DNA of 64,000 nt from DASZQY01 sp036511595 (GCA_036511595.1 DATCBY010000019.1:37040-101039); one strand, 5' to 3'. Shown: positions 8,069 through 17,719, numbered from the stretch's first letter. Program-made: numbers and translations. The notes: generated from the sequence alone by a model not told the origin.

Positions 8069-9633
8069 GTCAAATGAAGCGCCAGCAAACACAAGGTATT
8101 GCAACAATGCAGCAGCCAACTTCGCGAAGGCTCGCGATCGCGATCCTGGCGATCCTGACCGCTAACGGGTTGGCTCTGGCGCCGGCTGCCGCCTCCGACC
8201 CCACCAACGCCATGCGCGCCGTCCCGTCCGGTACCGCTACTATGTCGCGCGCCGTTAAGGTTGGCCTCGACAAGTCGCTGGTCATCGATCTGCCGCGCGA
8301 CGCCCGCGATATTCTGGTCTCCAATCCCGACATCGCCGACGCGGTCATTCGCACGCCAACCCGCATTTACGTCACCGGCGTCAAAGTCGGCCAGTCGAAT
8401 GTCATCGTCTTCGATCGCGCCGGCCAGCAGATTGTCTCTCTCCAGCTTGACGTTGAGCGCGATACCACCGCGCTGGCGGGCACGCTGCGCCGCCTGATCC
8501 CCGATTCCGACATCAGCGTCGAGGTGATCAGCGACAACGTTGTTCTTTCCGGCACGGTCAAGAACGCCTCCGACTCCGAGAAGGCACAGGATATCGCCAG
8601 GATTTTTGTGAACGGCGGCGCCAACGATCAGCCGTCCTCATCCGGCGGCGGCGGCACCGCCGGCGGCGTCACGATCTCCACTGCCGCCCCTTCTGCGACT
8701 CCGACGTCTGCCGTCGTCAACATGCTGACGATCCAAGGCGAGGATCAGGTTCAGGTCAAGATCAACGTCGCCGAGGTTCAGCGCAGTCTCGTCAAGCAGC
8801 TCGGCATCGACTGGAACGCCCAGAACATCAACATCGCCGGTCTGCTGCTCAGCGCCGCGACCGCGCTGCCGTTCGCCGTCACTGGCGCGACGCCGCCGAA
8901 TTCGGCCGGCGTCACCATTCCGCAGAACTACGCTCCGGTAAATGGCGTCAGCCAGGGTACGCTCAACCTGACCATCAAGGCGCTTGAGCAGACCAACCTC
9001 TTCAAGACGCTCGCCGAGCCGACGCTGACCGCCATTTCAGGCGAGTCGGCATCGTTCCTTGCCGGCGGCGAATTCCCGGTGCCTACCGGCCGCGATCTAA
9101 GCGGCAACGTGTCCATCGACTTCAAGCCCTTCGGCGTCGCGCTGTCGATGACGCCGGTCGTGCTCTCCGACGGCCGCATCAACCTGCACGTCAAGACCGA
9201 GGTCTCCGAGCTTTCCAGCGACGGCGCGGTTTCCCTCGGCGGCATCAGCATTCCCTCGCTCAAGGTACGGCGCGCCGAGACCACGCTGGAACTGCCCTCT
9301 GGCGGCTCCATGGTTCTTGGCGGCTTGCTCGAGGATAGCGTCCGTCAGTCGATCAGCCAGCTTCCGGGTATAGGCAAGCTGCCGATCCTCGGGCCGCTCT
9401 TCCGCAGCCGCGACTTCCAGCGCGCCGAGACCGAGCTGGTCATCATCGTCACTCCCTATCTGGTCAAGCCGGTGCCGCGGACGGCACTGGCCACCCCGGA
9501 TCAGGGCTATGCCACGCCTTCCGACTCCCAGAGCCTTCTCTTCGGCACCCTCAACCGCAAATACCGCGGGCAGTCGATCGAGCCGGCCGACGGACAAAAG
9601 TACCAGGGCCAGGTTGGCTACATCTATCAGTAA
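8065..9633 (+). CDS. cpaC: Flp pilus secretin CpaC (RcpA)
   Basis: This outer-membrane secretin is up to 522 residues long and forms the pilus exit channel. A signal peptide ends near AAASD (residues 40-44). The pilus N-terminal domain (ILVSNPDIADAVIRTP and following) and a BON-like region come next. The secretin domain follows, with VQVKINVAEVQRS, ALEQTNLFKTLAEPTLTA, SASFLAGGEFPVP, and the C-terminal GGSMVLGGLL, LPILGPLF and ELVIIVTPYLV motifs. The GTG at 8065 overlaps the cpaB stop. ATG codons at 8074 and 8107 are alternatives; the latter gives the most compact signal peptide. It sits between cpaB and cpaD in the standard order. Confidence 0.93.
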   Translation: MSQMKRQQTQGIATMQQPTSRRLAIAILAILTANGLALAPAAASDPTNAMRAVPSGTATMSRAVKVGLDKSLVIDLPRDARDILVSNPDIADAVIRTPTRIYVTGVKVGQSNVIVFDRAGQQIVSLQLDVERDTTALAGTLRRLIPDSDISVEVISDNVVLSGTVKNASDSEKAQDIARIFVNGGANDQPSSSGGGGTAGGVTISTAAPSATPTSAVVNMLTIQGEDQVQVKINVAEVQRSLVKQLGIDWNAQNINIAGLLLSAATALPFAVTGATPPNSAGVTIPQNYAPVNGVSQGTLNLTIKALEQTNLFKTLAEPTLTAISGESASFLAGGEFPVPTGRDLSGNVSIDFKPFGVALSMTPVVLSDGRINLHVKTEVSELSSDGAVSLGGISIPSLKVRRAETTLELPSGGSMVLGGLLEDSVRQSISQLPGIGKLPILGPLFRSRDFQRAETELVIIVTPYLVKPVPRTALATPDQGYATPSDSQSLLFGTLNRKYRGQSIEPADGQKYQGQVGYIYQ

Positions 9634-9676
9634 CCCTTCGCGCGTCTGCCAGTCGGCACCAACGGAGCTTCATCCA

Positions 9677-10414
9677 ATGACCACCGTCTCGTCCCTCGCC
9701 AGCGATCGCGGACGGCGCCTGGGGATCGCCGCGATCGCCGCTGGCGGCCTCGCCCTCGCGCTCGCCGGCTGCGCCCGGGATGTCGATACCGCCACCACGA
9801 CCGCGGCATTGAGCGACGACTATCGCGTCACTCATCCGATCTCGCTGCAGGAGCAGATCGCCACCCTCGACGTCCCCGTCACCATCGACAGCGCCCGTCT
9901 CACCGAGGGGGAGAAGTCGAACATCCTTTTCTTCGCCCAGAGCTACCTTGCCAGCGGTACCGCAATCGTCGCGGTCGTCGCGCCGTCCGGCTCGCCCAAC
10001 CAGGCAGCCGCGCGCAATATCGCCGGGCAGGTCGAGGATACCCTGCGCACCGCAGGCGTTCCTTCGCGCGCGATTGCCTCGCGCGTCTACAGGGCAGACC
10101 CGCACGATCGTGTCGCCCCCGTGCGCCTGGCCTACAATCGCGTCGTCGCCGCTACCGATCCCTGCGGACCGTGGCCGGATCTCGTCACCGACACCAAGCA
10201 GAATCGCCACTACGAGAGCTACGGCTGCGCCGGGCAACAGAACCTCGCCGCCATGGTCGCCAATCCGCTCGACCTTCTCTACCCGCGCGGCATGACGCCG
10301 CCCGACGCGACACGTCGCGCGACGGTGCTCGGCAAATACCGCCTCGGGCAGAGTGTCTCAAGCGATCATTCCGGCGAAAACGGCGGCACCGTCGCCACGG
10401 GAGTTGGCCAATGA
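9677..10414 (+). CDS. cpaD: CpaD family pilus assembly lipoprotein
   Basis: This 245-residue protein has a lipoprotein signal: basic N-terminus, hydrophobic stretch and lipobox LAGC with Cys32. After the Cys it carries the CpaD pattern: YRVTHPISLQEQIATLDVP, an OmpA-like segment, and a C-terminal Cys pair (DPCGPWPD and YGCAGQQNLAAMVANP) followed by DLLYPRGMTPPDATRR. These are highly characteristic of alphaproteobacterial CpaD. It is thought to help place the secretin. The ATG at 9677 has GGAG upstream. The stop overlaps the cpaE start as ATGA. Confidence 0.93.
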   Translation: MTTVSSLASDRGRRLGIAAIAAGGLALALAGCARDVDTATTTAALSDDYRVTHPISLQEQIATLDVPVTIDSARLTEGEKSNILFFAQSYLASGTAIVAVVAPSGSPNQAAARNIAGQVEDTLRTAGVPSRAIASRVYRADPHDRVAPVRLAYNRVVAATDPCGPWPDLVTDTKQNRHYESYGCAGQQNLAAMVANPLDLLYPRGMTPPDATRRATVLGKYRLGQSVSSDHSGENGGTVATGVGQ

Positions 10415-11694
10415 GTGAAGCTGCCTACAAGACGATGGAAGCGCCGGTACGCGCCGACGGCGCCGTGGTGCCCGGCCCCGATGTCCGGCCGGTGCCGCGC
10501 ATCTCCATCCAGGCGTTCTGCGAATCGCCCGATCTCATCGCCGCCATAGAAGCGGCGGCGCGCGATCGGCGCATGTCGCGCGCCCACGTCAAGGTGCAGA
10601 CCGGCGGTATCGCTGTTGCCGCCGAGTTCTATCAGGGGGCGGCGACGCCCAACCTGATTGTCGTCGAGAGCAAGCTGCCGCGCGATCGTCTCGAGGTCGA
10701 GCTCGACCGTCTGTCCGAGGTTTGCGACGCCGGCACCAAGGTGGTTGTCATCGGTCATGTTAACGACGTCGAGCTCTATCGTGGTCTCACCCAGCGCGGC
10801 GTCAGCGAATACCTGGTTGCTCCGGTCGGCCTGACGGATATCATCAAGACGGTCGCCGACCTCTACGTCGACCGCTCCACCCGTCCGCTCGGCCACACCA
10901 TCGCTTTCATAGGCGCGAAAGGCGGCGTTGGCTCTTCGATGATCGCCCACAACGTTGCCTGGTCGATCGCCCGCAGCTTTCAGAACGATGTCGTCGTAAC
11001 CGATCTCGATCTCGCCTTCGGTACGGCGGGCCTCGATTTCAATCAGGATCCCGCCCAGGGCATCGCCGAGGCGCTCAACGCTCCCGACCGTCTCGACGAC
11101 AACTTCCTCGATCGCCTGCTCGCCCGCTGCGCCGATCATCTCAGCCTGCTGGCGGCGCCGGCGACCCTCGACCGCACCTACGACTTCACCGAGTCGGCGT
11201 TCGAGCCGGTCATCGACATCGCTCAGGCAGGTATGCCGGCGGTGGTGCTCGATGTCCCTCACGCGTGGAATGCCTGGGTCAAGAAGACACTGCTCGCCGC
11301 CGACGAGGTGGTGGTGACCGTCGAGCCCGATCTCGCCAACCTGCGCAACGCCAAGAACCTCGTCGATCTTCTCAAGGGCGCTCGCCGCAACGATCAGCTG
11401 CCGCGCCTTGTCGTCAACAAGAGCGGTCTGGCCAAGCGCCCCGAGATCAAGACCGAGGACTTCGCCTCCGCTCTCGGGCTCGTGCCGCTTGCCGTCATCC
11501 CGTTCGACGCACTGCTGTTCGGGACCGCGGCCAACAACGGCCAGATGATCGCCGAGGCGGATCCGAAAAGCCCGATCGCAGAGTCTTTCGATCTGATTGC
11601 CAGGACCGTGACCGGCCGGGCCGAGGTTAAGCGTCAGAAGCGCAGTGTCCTGGCGCCGTTCCTTTCGCGATTCACAGGCAAGAAAAGCGCCTAG
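10411..11694 (+). CDS. cpaE: Pilus assembly protein CpaE (MinD/ParA-like ATPase)
   Basis: This 427-residue protein has an N-terminal receiver-like domain (about 30-150, without the full acidic pocket) and a MinD/ParA-like ATPase domain (about 165-400). The P-loop reads GAKGGVGSS: the signature Lys of deviant Walker A motifs is present, but the canonical Lys before Ser/Thr is replaced. That is usual for CpaE. VVTDLDLAFGTAGLDFN is the switch/Walker A' region. CpaE localises the pilus machine, and in Caulobacter it acts at the pole. ATGA overlap with cpaD and a 6-bp gap to cpaF show one operon. Confidence 0.93.
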   Translation: MSEAAYKTMEAPVRADGAVVPGPDVRPVPRISIQAFCESPDLIAAIEAAARDRRMSRAHVKVQTGGIAVAAEFYQGAATPNLIVVESKLPRDRLEVELDRLSEVCDAGTKVVVIGHVNDVELYRGLTQRGVSEYLVAPVGLTDIIKTVADLYVDRSTRPLGHTIAFIGAKGGVGSSMIAHNVAWSIARSFQNDVVVTDLDLAFGTAGLDFNQDPAQGIAEALNAPDRLDDNFLDRLLARCADHLSLLAAPATLDRTYDFTESAFEPVIDIAQAGMPAVVLDVPHAWNAWVKKTLLAADEVVVTVEPDLANLRNAKNLVDLLKGARRNDQLPRLVVNKSGLAKRPEIKTEDFASALGLVPLAVIPFDALLFGTAANNGQMIAEADPKSPIAESFDLIARTVTGRAEVKRQKRSVLAPFLSRFTGKKSA

Positions 11695-11706
11695 CGGAGA
11701 GTGTCG

Positions 11707-13266
11707 ATGTTCGGCAAGCGCGGAACCAGCGGAGGCGGCGACCAGCCGTCCGTGCCGCCGACTGAAACGCCGGCGGCGGCGCGAACCGCGCCGCCTGTTG
11801 CCCCGCCGTCGAAGGTGCCTGCGGCCGCGCCGTCTGCACCAGCCGCGGCGGCGGCCGACGCCGTGCCCGCGGTCGTTGCCAAGCAGGGCGCCGCACCGGT
11901 CAAGCGGGCAGCGCCGGAGGACAGGCCGCGTGGCCTGGTCAGCGAGGGCGGTGTCCGTCGCTCAGAGAATTTCTACGACATCAAGTCGACGGTCTTTTCG
12001 GCCCTTATCGACACCATCGACCTGTCGCAGCTCGCCCGCCTCGACGCCGATTCGGCGCGCGAGGAAATCCGCGACATCGTCAACGATATCATCGCTCTCA
12101 AGAACATCGTCATGTCGATTGCCGAGCAGGAAGACCTGCTCGAGGATATTTGCAACGACGTTCTCGGACTGGGGCCGCTTGAGCCCTTGCTCGCCCGCGA
12201 CGACATCTCCGACATCATGGTCAACGGCGCCTTCAAGACCTACATCGAAGTCGCCGGCAAGGTTCAGGAATCGAGCGTCCGCTTCCGCGACAACAGCCAG
12301 CTGATGAACATCTGCCAGCGTATCGTCAGCCAGGTCGGGCGCCGCGTCGACGAAGCCTCGCCGATCTGCGACGCGCGCCTCCCCGACGGCAGCCGCGTCA
12401 ACGTCATCGCTCCGCCGCTTGCCATCGACGGGCCGACGCTGACCATCAGAAAGTTCAAGAAGGACAAGCTGACCCTTGATCAGCTCGTCAAATATGGCAC
12501 CATCACCGAGGATGGCGCCACCATCCTGCAGATCATCGCCCGTTCGCGCTGCAACGTTCTCGTCTCCGGCGGCACCGGCTCCGGCAAGACGACATTGCTC
12601 AACTGCCTTACCCGCTACATCGAAGCAGATGAGCGCATCATTACCGCCGAGGATGCCGCCGAGCTTCAGCTCCAGCAGCCGCACGTAGTCCGTCTGGAAA
12701 CCCGCCCGCCCAACATCGAGGGCGAGGGCGAGATCACCATGCGCGATCTCGTCAAGAACTGCCTGCGCATGCGGCCCGAGCGCATCATCGTCGGCGAGGT
12801 GCGCGGACCTGAGGCATTCGATCTGCTCCAGGCCATGAACACCGGCCACGACGGTTCGATGGGCACGCTCCACGCCAACAGTCCGCGCGAAGCCATGTCG
12901 CGGCTTGAATCGATGATCACCATGGGCGGCTTCGCGTTGCCGGCGAAGACCATCCGCGAGATGATCGCCAATTCGATCGACGTGATCATCCAGGTCGAGC
13001 GCCTGCGCGACGGTTCGCGCCGCGTCACCTACGTGACCGAGGTAGTCGGCACCGAAGGCGACGTGATCACCACCCAGGACATTTTTGTGTACGAGATGTT
13101 GGGCGAGGACGCCCAGGGCCGTATCCGCGGCCGCCACCGCTCCACCGGCATCGGCCGTCCGAAATTCTGGGACCGCGCCCGATATTACAACGAGGAAGGC
13201 CGCCTCGCCGCCGCGCTCGATTCCGCTAACGCGGACGAAGCGAAAATTGCCGAGCCGGGACGCTGA
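11707..13266 (+). CDS. cpaF: Pilus assembly ATPase CpaF (TadA)
   Basis: This 519-residue type II/IV secretion hexameric ATPase drives Flp pilus assembly (and retraction in some species). The first 100 residues are Ala/Pro-rich and variable. The catalytic core has Walker A GGTGSGKTT (near 288), the Asp box, Walker B IIVGEVRGPEAFD (near 360) and the His box TGHDGSMGTLHANSPREA. The ATG at 11707 is preferred because GGAGAG precedes it; a GTG at 11701 would add two residues. Its stop overlaps the tadB start (TGATG). Confidence 0.95.
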   Translation: MFGKRGTSGGGDQPSVPPTETPAAARTAPPVAPPSKVPAAAPSAPAAAAADAVPAVVAKQGAAPVKRAAPEDRPRGLVSEGGVRRSENFYDIKSTVFSALIDTIDLSQLARLDADSAREEIRDIVNDIIALKNIVMSIAEQEDLLEDICNDVLGLGPLEPLLARDDISDIMVNGAFKTYIEVAGKVQESSVRFRDNSQLMNICQRIVSQVGRRVDEASPICDARLPDGSRVNVIAPPLAIDGPTLTIRKFKKDKLTLDQLVKYGTITEDGATILQIIARSRCNVLVSGGTGSGKTTLLNCLTRYIEADERIITAEDAAELQLQQPHVVRLETRPPNIEGEGEITMRDLVKNCLRMRPERIIVGEVRGPEAFDLLQAMNTGHDGSMGTLHANSPREAMSRLESMITMGGFALPAKTIREMIANSIDVIIQVERLRDGSRRVTYVTEVVGTEGDVITTQDIFVYEMLGEDAQGRIRGRHRSTGIGRPKFWDRARYYNEEGRLAAALDSANADEAKIAEPGR

Positions 13267-14273
13267 TGTTCGGATCCGCGACCACTTTCCTTGCCATGAT
13301 CGGCCTCGCTGCTCTGAGCGCCGGCGGCCTCGCCTATGCGTTCCTCTACGGTCGTATCCAGAACGAGAACACCAGCGAACGCCGTCTTGAGTTTATCCAG
13401 GGCAAGCAGCATGGCGAAACCGTCAGCGCGGGGCGTCAAGCCACCGATCCGGGCAAGCGCCGCAAGTCGGTCCAGGACACCCTCAAGGAACTGGAGCAGA
13501 ACCAGAAGTCCAAGGCCAGGCAAAGCAAGTCGCCACCGCTGCTCCTGCGCATGCAGCAGGCTGGTCTGTCGTGGACCCGGCGGACGTTCTTCATCATCAG
13601 CGGTGTCTGCGGCGCGATCGCGATTGTCGGATGCCTGATCGCTGGTGCGCCGCTCTACCTGACGGTGGCCCTCGGCGTCGCAGGACTGCTTGGCCTGCCG
13701 CGCTGGTTCGTCAACCGTCAGCGCAAGCGCCGTATTCGCAAGTTCGTCGATGAATTCGCCAACGCCGTCGATGTCATCGTGCGCGGCGTCAAGGCCGGCC
13801 TGCCGCTCAACGATTGCATTCGCATCATCGCCAACGAAGCAGCCGAGCCGGTCAAGAGCGAGTTCCGTCAGATCTCCGAGACGCAAGCCCTCGGCCTGAC
13901 GCTATCGGATGCGGTCGCCCGCCTGCCTGATCGCGTTCCCACGCCTGAAGCGAGCTTCTTCGCCATCGTCATCGCGATCCAGCAACGCGCCGGCGGCAAC
14001 CTCGCCGAGGCTCTCGGCAATCTGTCGCGCGTTCTGCGCGAGCGCAAGAAGATGAAAGGCAAGATCGGCGCCATGGCGACCGAAGCCAAGGCGTCGGCCT
14101 ACATCATCGGCGCACTGCCGGGGGTCGTCATGTTGCTCGTCAGCCTGACCAGTCCGGACTACATCCGGGCCTTGTTCACCGAGCCCTTGGGCCACGTCAT
14201 CCTTGGCGCGTCAGCTGTCTGGATGACGATGGGCGTGCTGGTGATGCGCAAGATGATCAACTTCGACTTCTGA
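13266..14273 (+). CDS. tadB: Flp pilus inner-membrane protein TadB
   Basis: This 335-residue polytopic protein has a T2SSF (GspF-like) domain. A membrane segment lies at about 4-24, followed by a charged cytoplasmic stretch, two helices at about 113-145, the GspF core (FVDEFANAVDVIVRGVKAGLPLNDC, then FFAIVIAIQQRAGGNLAEALGNLSRVLRERKKMK) and terminal membrane helices. Together with TadC it forms the inner-membrane platform for the CpaF motor. The start codon overlaps the cpaF stop. Confidence 0.93.
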   Translation: MFGSATTFLAMIGLAALSAGGLAYAFLYGRIQNENTSERRLEFIQGKQHGETVSAGRQATDPGKRRKSVQDTLKELEQNQKSKARQSKSPPLLLRMQQAGLSWTRRTFFIISGVCGAIAIVGCLIAGAPLYLTVALGVAGLLGLPRWFVNRQRKRRIRKFVDEFANAVDVIVRGVKAGLPLNDCIRIIANEAAEPVKSEFRQISETQALGLTLSDAVARLPDRVPTPEASFFAIVIAIQQRAGGNLAEALGNLSRVLRERKKMKGKIGAMATEAKASAYIIGALPGVVMLLVSLTSPDYIRALFTEPLGHVILGASAVWMTMGVLVMRKMINFDF

Positions 14274-14284
14274 CGGGCCACTCC

Positions 14285-15271
14285 ATGTTTCAGGTTATCT
14301 TCACCGCCATAACCAGCATTCAGTTCGTCATGTCGGCGTTCGCGGCGCTGGCCGTATTCGCCACCGTTTATTCGTTGACCCAGCCGCTTTTCGAACGCGA
14401 CCGGCTCACTGCCCGCATCAAGGCGGTCGCCCTCGAGCGCGAGGAGATACGCGCCCGCGAGCGTGCCCGCATAGCTACCGAAGCCAAGCGCGCCAAGTTG
14501 CGGGCCGAGCCCAAGGCCTACATGCGCAGCATCGTGGACCGCTTCAACCTTCAGAAAGCACTTGCTGACGATAAGACTGTCGGCCGGCTGCGCATGGCGG
14601 GTTATCGCGGCCAAGCCCCGCTGGTCGTTTTCCTTTTCGCCCGCCTGACCATCCCGCTGGTTTTCTTCGGCCTGACGCTTTTCTACGTCGTCGCCATCGC
14701 GGATATCGGCCAGACGATCATGATCAAGCTGATCATCGCGCTAGCCTGCGCCGCCATCGGCTTTTACTTGCCCAACCTCTATATTTCCAATGTCGTCGGC
14801 AAACGGCAGATCTCCATTCGCCGCGCCTGGCCCGATGCCCTCGATCTTCTGCTGATCTGCGTCGAGTCTGGCATGTCGGCCGAAGCCTCCTTCCGCAAGG
14901 TCTCCGAGGAGATCGGCGCCCAGTCGGTGCAACTCGCCGAGGAATTGACGCTGACCACTGCCGAGCTCTCCTATCTGCAGGAGCGCCGGATGGCCTATGA
15001 AAACCTCGGCGCCCGCACCGGCCTCGAAACGGTGAAGTCGGTAATGACCAGCCTTATCCAGGCCGAGCGCTACGGCACCCCGCTTGGCCAGTCGCTGCGC
15101 GTGCTGGCCCAGGAAAATCGCGATCAGCGCATGACAGCCGCCGAGAAGAAGGCGGCGGCTCTGCCGCCAAAGCTGACCGTGCCGATGATTCTGTTTTTCC
15201 TGCCGGTGCTCATGGCCGTCATTCTCGGCCCGGCCGCCATCAAGGTCATCAACATGCAGCACGGCGGATAG
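14285..15271 (+). CDS. tadC: Flp pilus inner-membrane protein TadC
   Basis: This 328-residue GspF-type membrane protein pairs with TadB. It has an N-terminal helix (about 10-34), a basic Arg/Glu-rich cytoplasmic stretch, two helices near 115-165, the core with PDALDLLLICVESGMSAEASFRKVSEEIG and ERYGTPLGQSLRVLAQENRDQRM, and final helices ending PMILFFLPVLMAVILGPAAI. It starts 11 bp after tadB and is the last plus-strand gene of the pilus operon. Confidence 0.93.
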   Translation: MFQVIFTAITSIQFVMSAFAALAVFATVYSLTQPLFERDRLTARIKAVALEREEIRARERARIATEAKRAKLRAEPKAYMRSIVDRFNLQKALADDKTVGRLRMAGYRGQAPLVVFLFARLTIPLVFFGLTLFYVVAIADIGQTIMIKLIIALACAAIGFYLPNLYISNVVGKRQISIRRAWPDALDLLLICVESGMSAEASFRKVSEEIGAQSVQLAEELTLTTAELSYLQERRMAYENLGARTGLETVKSVMTSLIQAERYGTPLGQSLRVLAQENRDQRMTAAEKKAAALPPKLTVPMILFFLPVLMAVILGPAAIKVINMQHGG

Positions 15272-15322
15272 CCCCCGCCGGCTTATTTCCCGGCGTCACA
15301 GCTCCCGCCGCGGACGGCGGCG

Positions 15323-16141
15323 TCAGCCCTGTCCGGTCTTGCCCGACTTCAGCTTCTGCCAGGAATTCTGCTGGCTCAACATTTGCTTGAGGTAGGCGAT
15401 ATTGGCCGCCGCCTGATCGGGCGGAAGTTCGGCACTGGCGATTTTCTGGGCTTCGTCGAAACGGCCTTCGAGACCGACGACCAGCGCCAGGTTCTGGCGG
15501 ACGCGGCTGTCGGCGCCGGGCATCGCCACGGCCTGCCGGAGCAGCTTCTCGGCCAGCGGCAACTCGCCGGTCATGACGTAGGACATGCCGTAGTTGGAAG
15601 CGATCGAGGGCTCGTTGGGCGCCAGCGCCTGTGCCTGGACATAGAGTTTGCGGGCATCGTCGCTGCGGTTCATCTGGTCGAGGATGGCGCCCTCGGCAGA
15701 GAACAGGTGCCAGTCGGGGGCGGCCGGATCCTGGGCCTGCTGCAGCGTGGCGAGCGCCAGGTCGAAATTGCCGGCGGCGGCGAACGCCTTGCCGAGCGCG
15801 GCGAGCACGCTGCGGTCGCCGGGGAAATTCATCGCCGCGCCTTGCAGGATGCTGACCGCCTGGTCGGCCTGTCCGCTGCTCTGGAGCGCGGCGGCGTAGC
15901 TGAGCGCCACCTCGCGGTCCTTGTGGTTGGTCTCGTAGCGCTGCCCCCAGTAGGCGGCCGCCTTGGCAAAGTCGTCGGCCGTCACCGGATGGGCGATCGC
16001 TCCCGTCATCGTCGGGTCGGTCGCGCTTTGTGGCTTGGCGCAGCCGGCGAGCGTGAGGGCGAGCATGACAGGCAGCATCAGGCCGGTCGCGCGCAGGCGA
16101 GAGCGCAACCCGGGAGCGGCAGGACGGGGAGGGCACATCAT
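15323..16141 (-). CDS. tadD: TadD-like tetratricopeptide-repeat lipoprotein
   Basis: This 272-residue protein has a lipoprotein signal ending in LAGC (LMLPVMLALTLAGCAKP). It is followed by about five TPR-like helix pairs from residue 55 to 250 (for example EVALSYAAALQSSGQADQAVSILQ, and IASNYGMSYVMTGELPLAEKLLR). TadD proteins are lipoproteins needed for Flp pilus formation, probably as scaffolds for the secretin complex. It converges on tadC and is transcribed from its own promoter. ATG 16141 is chosen; an upstream TTG at 16153 and the next ATG at 16138 are alternatives. Confidence 0.85.
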   Translation of the reverse strand: MMCPPRPAAPGLRSRLRATGLMLPVMLALTLAGCAKPQSATDPTMTGAIAHPVTADDFAKAAAYWGQRYETNHKDREVALSYAAALQSSGQADQAVSILQGAAMNFPGDRSVLAALGKAFAAAGNFDLALATLQQAQDPAAPDWHLFSAEGAILDQMNRSDDARKLYVQAQALAPNEPSIASNYGMSYVMTGELPLAEKLLRQAVAMPGADSRVRQNLALVVGLEGRFDEAQKIASAELPPDQAAANIAYLKQMLSQQNSWQKLKSGKTGQG

Positions 16142-16193
16142 GGCGGCGGACAAGGGCCTCGGCAGCGGAAGGCGGCCCTTTTGAAATATTCCG

Positions 16194-16214
16194 TTAACCC
16201 TAACGCTTGGTTAA
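16194..16214. promoter_or_regulatory. Inverted TTAACC repeat between tadD and the aminopeptidase gene
   Basis: TTAACC at 16194-16199 and GGTTAA at 16209-16214 form an inverted pair 9 bp apart, 53 bp upstream of the tadD start and 51 bp upstream of the divergent aminopeptidase. It resembles paired CtrA-type half-sites, consistent with similar motifs elsewhere in the pilus locus. The assignment to a regulator is inference. Confidence 0.4.
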
Positions 16215-16264
16215 AACGATAGCGCCGTACTTCCGCTCGAGCGCTCAACCGCCGGAGAATTGCC

Positions 16265-17647
16265 TTGCCCGATTGTCTCTTGCCCAACTCCACCGCGCCG
16301 GCGGTGCCGATCAGTGCCGTTGCCGCGGCCGACCTTTCCGCGCGTATGGGTTCGCTGTCCGCCGCAGCCGCTTCCTGGCTCGCCGCCACCGGCTTCGCCG
16401 CTGCGGCAGGCGAGGTGGCGCTCGTCCCCGACGCCGCCGGCAATCTTGCCTCGGTCATCCTCGGACTCGGCGCCGACATCGCCGGCGCCTCGCTGCTTGC
16501 CGGCAAGTTGCCCGGGGCGATTCCCGCCGGCACCTATCGCCTCGATTCGGGTTTCGCCAGTCCGGCGCTGGCGAGCCTCGCCTTCGCGCTGGGCGCCTAT
16601 CGCTTCACCCGCTATCGCGCTTCCGCCACCGGGATGCGCCGCCTCGTGCTGCCCGCGACCGGTGGCGAGGACATTGCCCGTATCGCCGACGGCGTCTTCC
16701 TGGCGCGCGATCTCATCAACACCGGCGCCAACGATCTCGGCCCGGCGGAACTCGCCGCAGCCGCCGAATCGCTCGCTCGCCGCCACGGCGCCGCGTTCCG
16801 CCAGATTGTCGGCGAGGCGTTGATCGCCGACAACTTTCCGCTCATTCACGCGGTCGGCGTGGCGGCCGCGCCCGAGCGCGCCCCGCGCCTCATCGACATG
16901 ACCTGGGGCGAGGCCGACGCGCCGAAGATCACCCTCGTCGGCAAGGGCGTCTGCTTCGATACCGGCGGCCTCGACATCAAGCCGTCGTCCGCAATGCTGC
17001 TGATGAAAAAGGACATGGGCGGCGCCGCCAACGCCCTTGGCCTCGCCCATATGATCATGGACGCCGGGCTGCCGGTGCGCCTGCGCGTCCTCATTCCCGC
17101 CGTCGAGAACGCCATCGCCTCCGCCGCCTTCCGTCCGGGCGACGTGTTCGCGAGCCGCCGGGGCCTCACCGTCGAGATCGGCAACACCGACGCCGAGGGG
17201 CGCCTCGTGCTCGCCGATGCGCTGGCGCTGGCGGCGGAAGAATCGCCCGCCCTGATCGCCGATTTCGCCACGCTCACCGGCGCCGCCCGCACCGCTCTAG
17301 GTCCCGAGATCATCCCGGTCTACACGCGCGACGACGAACTCGCCGGCGACGTCGTCCGCCACGGCGATCGCGTCGCCGATCCGCTCTGGCGCATGCCGCT
17401 CTGGCAGCCATACATGAGCCTCATCGATTCGAAGATCGCCGACATCAACAACGCCGGCGCCAGCCCCTTTGCCGGCTCGATCACCGCCGCGCTTTTCCTC
17501 TCCCGCTTCGTGCCGGACGCGATTCCCTGGCTCCACGCCGACATCTACGCCTGGAACCCGTCGACCAGGCCGGGCAAGCCGGAAGGCGGCGAGGCCCAGG
17601 CGATCCGCGCGCTCTACGCGTTGTTGTGCGAGCGCTATCCGGCTTGA
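16265..17647 (+). CDS. Leucyl aminopeptidase family (M17) metallopeptidase
   Basis: This 460-residue M17 cytosolic aminopeptidase releases N-terminal residues using two metal ions. The catalytic half is clear: VGKGVCFDTGGLDIKPSS (catalytic Lys and first metal Asp), MKKDMGGAA, and the signature NTDAEGRLVLADAL (metal Asp and Glu, catalytic Arg). The N-terminal 150 residues are the variable macro-like domain. It is of the shorter class related to PepB rather than full PepA. The best start is a TTG at 16265 with GGAG about 9 nt upstream; no better ATG is near. Confidence 0.9.
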   Translation: MPDCLLPNSTAPAVPISAVAAADLSARMGSLSAAAASWLAATGFAAAAGEVALVPDAAGNLASVILGLGADIAGASLLAGKLPGAIPAGTYRLDSGFASPALASLAFALGAYRFTRYRASATGMRRLVLPATGGEDIARIADGVFLARDLINTGANDLGPAELAAAAESLARRHGAAFRQIVGEALIADNFPLIHAVGVAAAPERAPRLIDMTWGEADAPKITLVGKGVCFDTGGLDIKPSSAMLLMKKDMGGAANALGLAHMIMDAGLPVRLRVLIPAVENAIASAAFRPGDVFASRRGLTVEIGNTDAEGRLVLADALALAAEESPALIADFATLTGAARTALGPEIIPVYTRDDELAGDVVRHGDRVADPLWRMPLWQPYMSLIDSKIADINNAGASPFAGSITAALFLSRFVPDAIPWLHADIYAWNPSTRPGKPEGGEAQAIRALYALLCERYPA

Positions 17648-17719
17648 ACTCCGCGCGGCGTCTGCCATAAATAGTTCGGTTCCGAAACGATCTGGCGCGG
17701 CGAGCCTGGGCGAAACGCG

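Noticed and set aside
10915..10945. Missing Walker A lysine in CpaE as an inactivation
   Set aside because: The GAKGGVGxS form is normal in the CpaE family.
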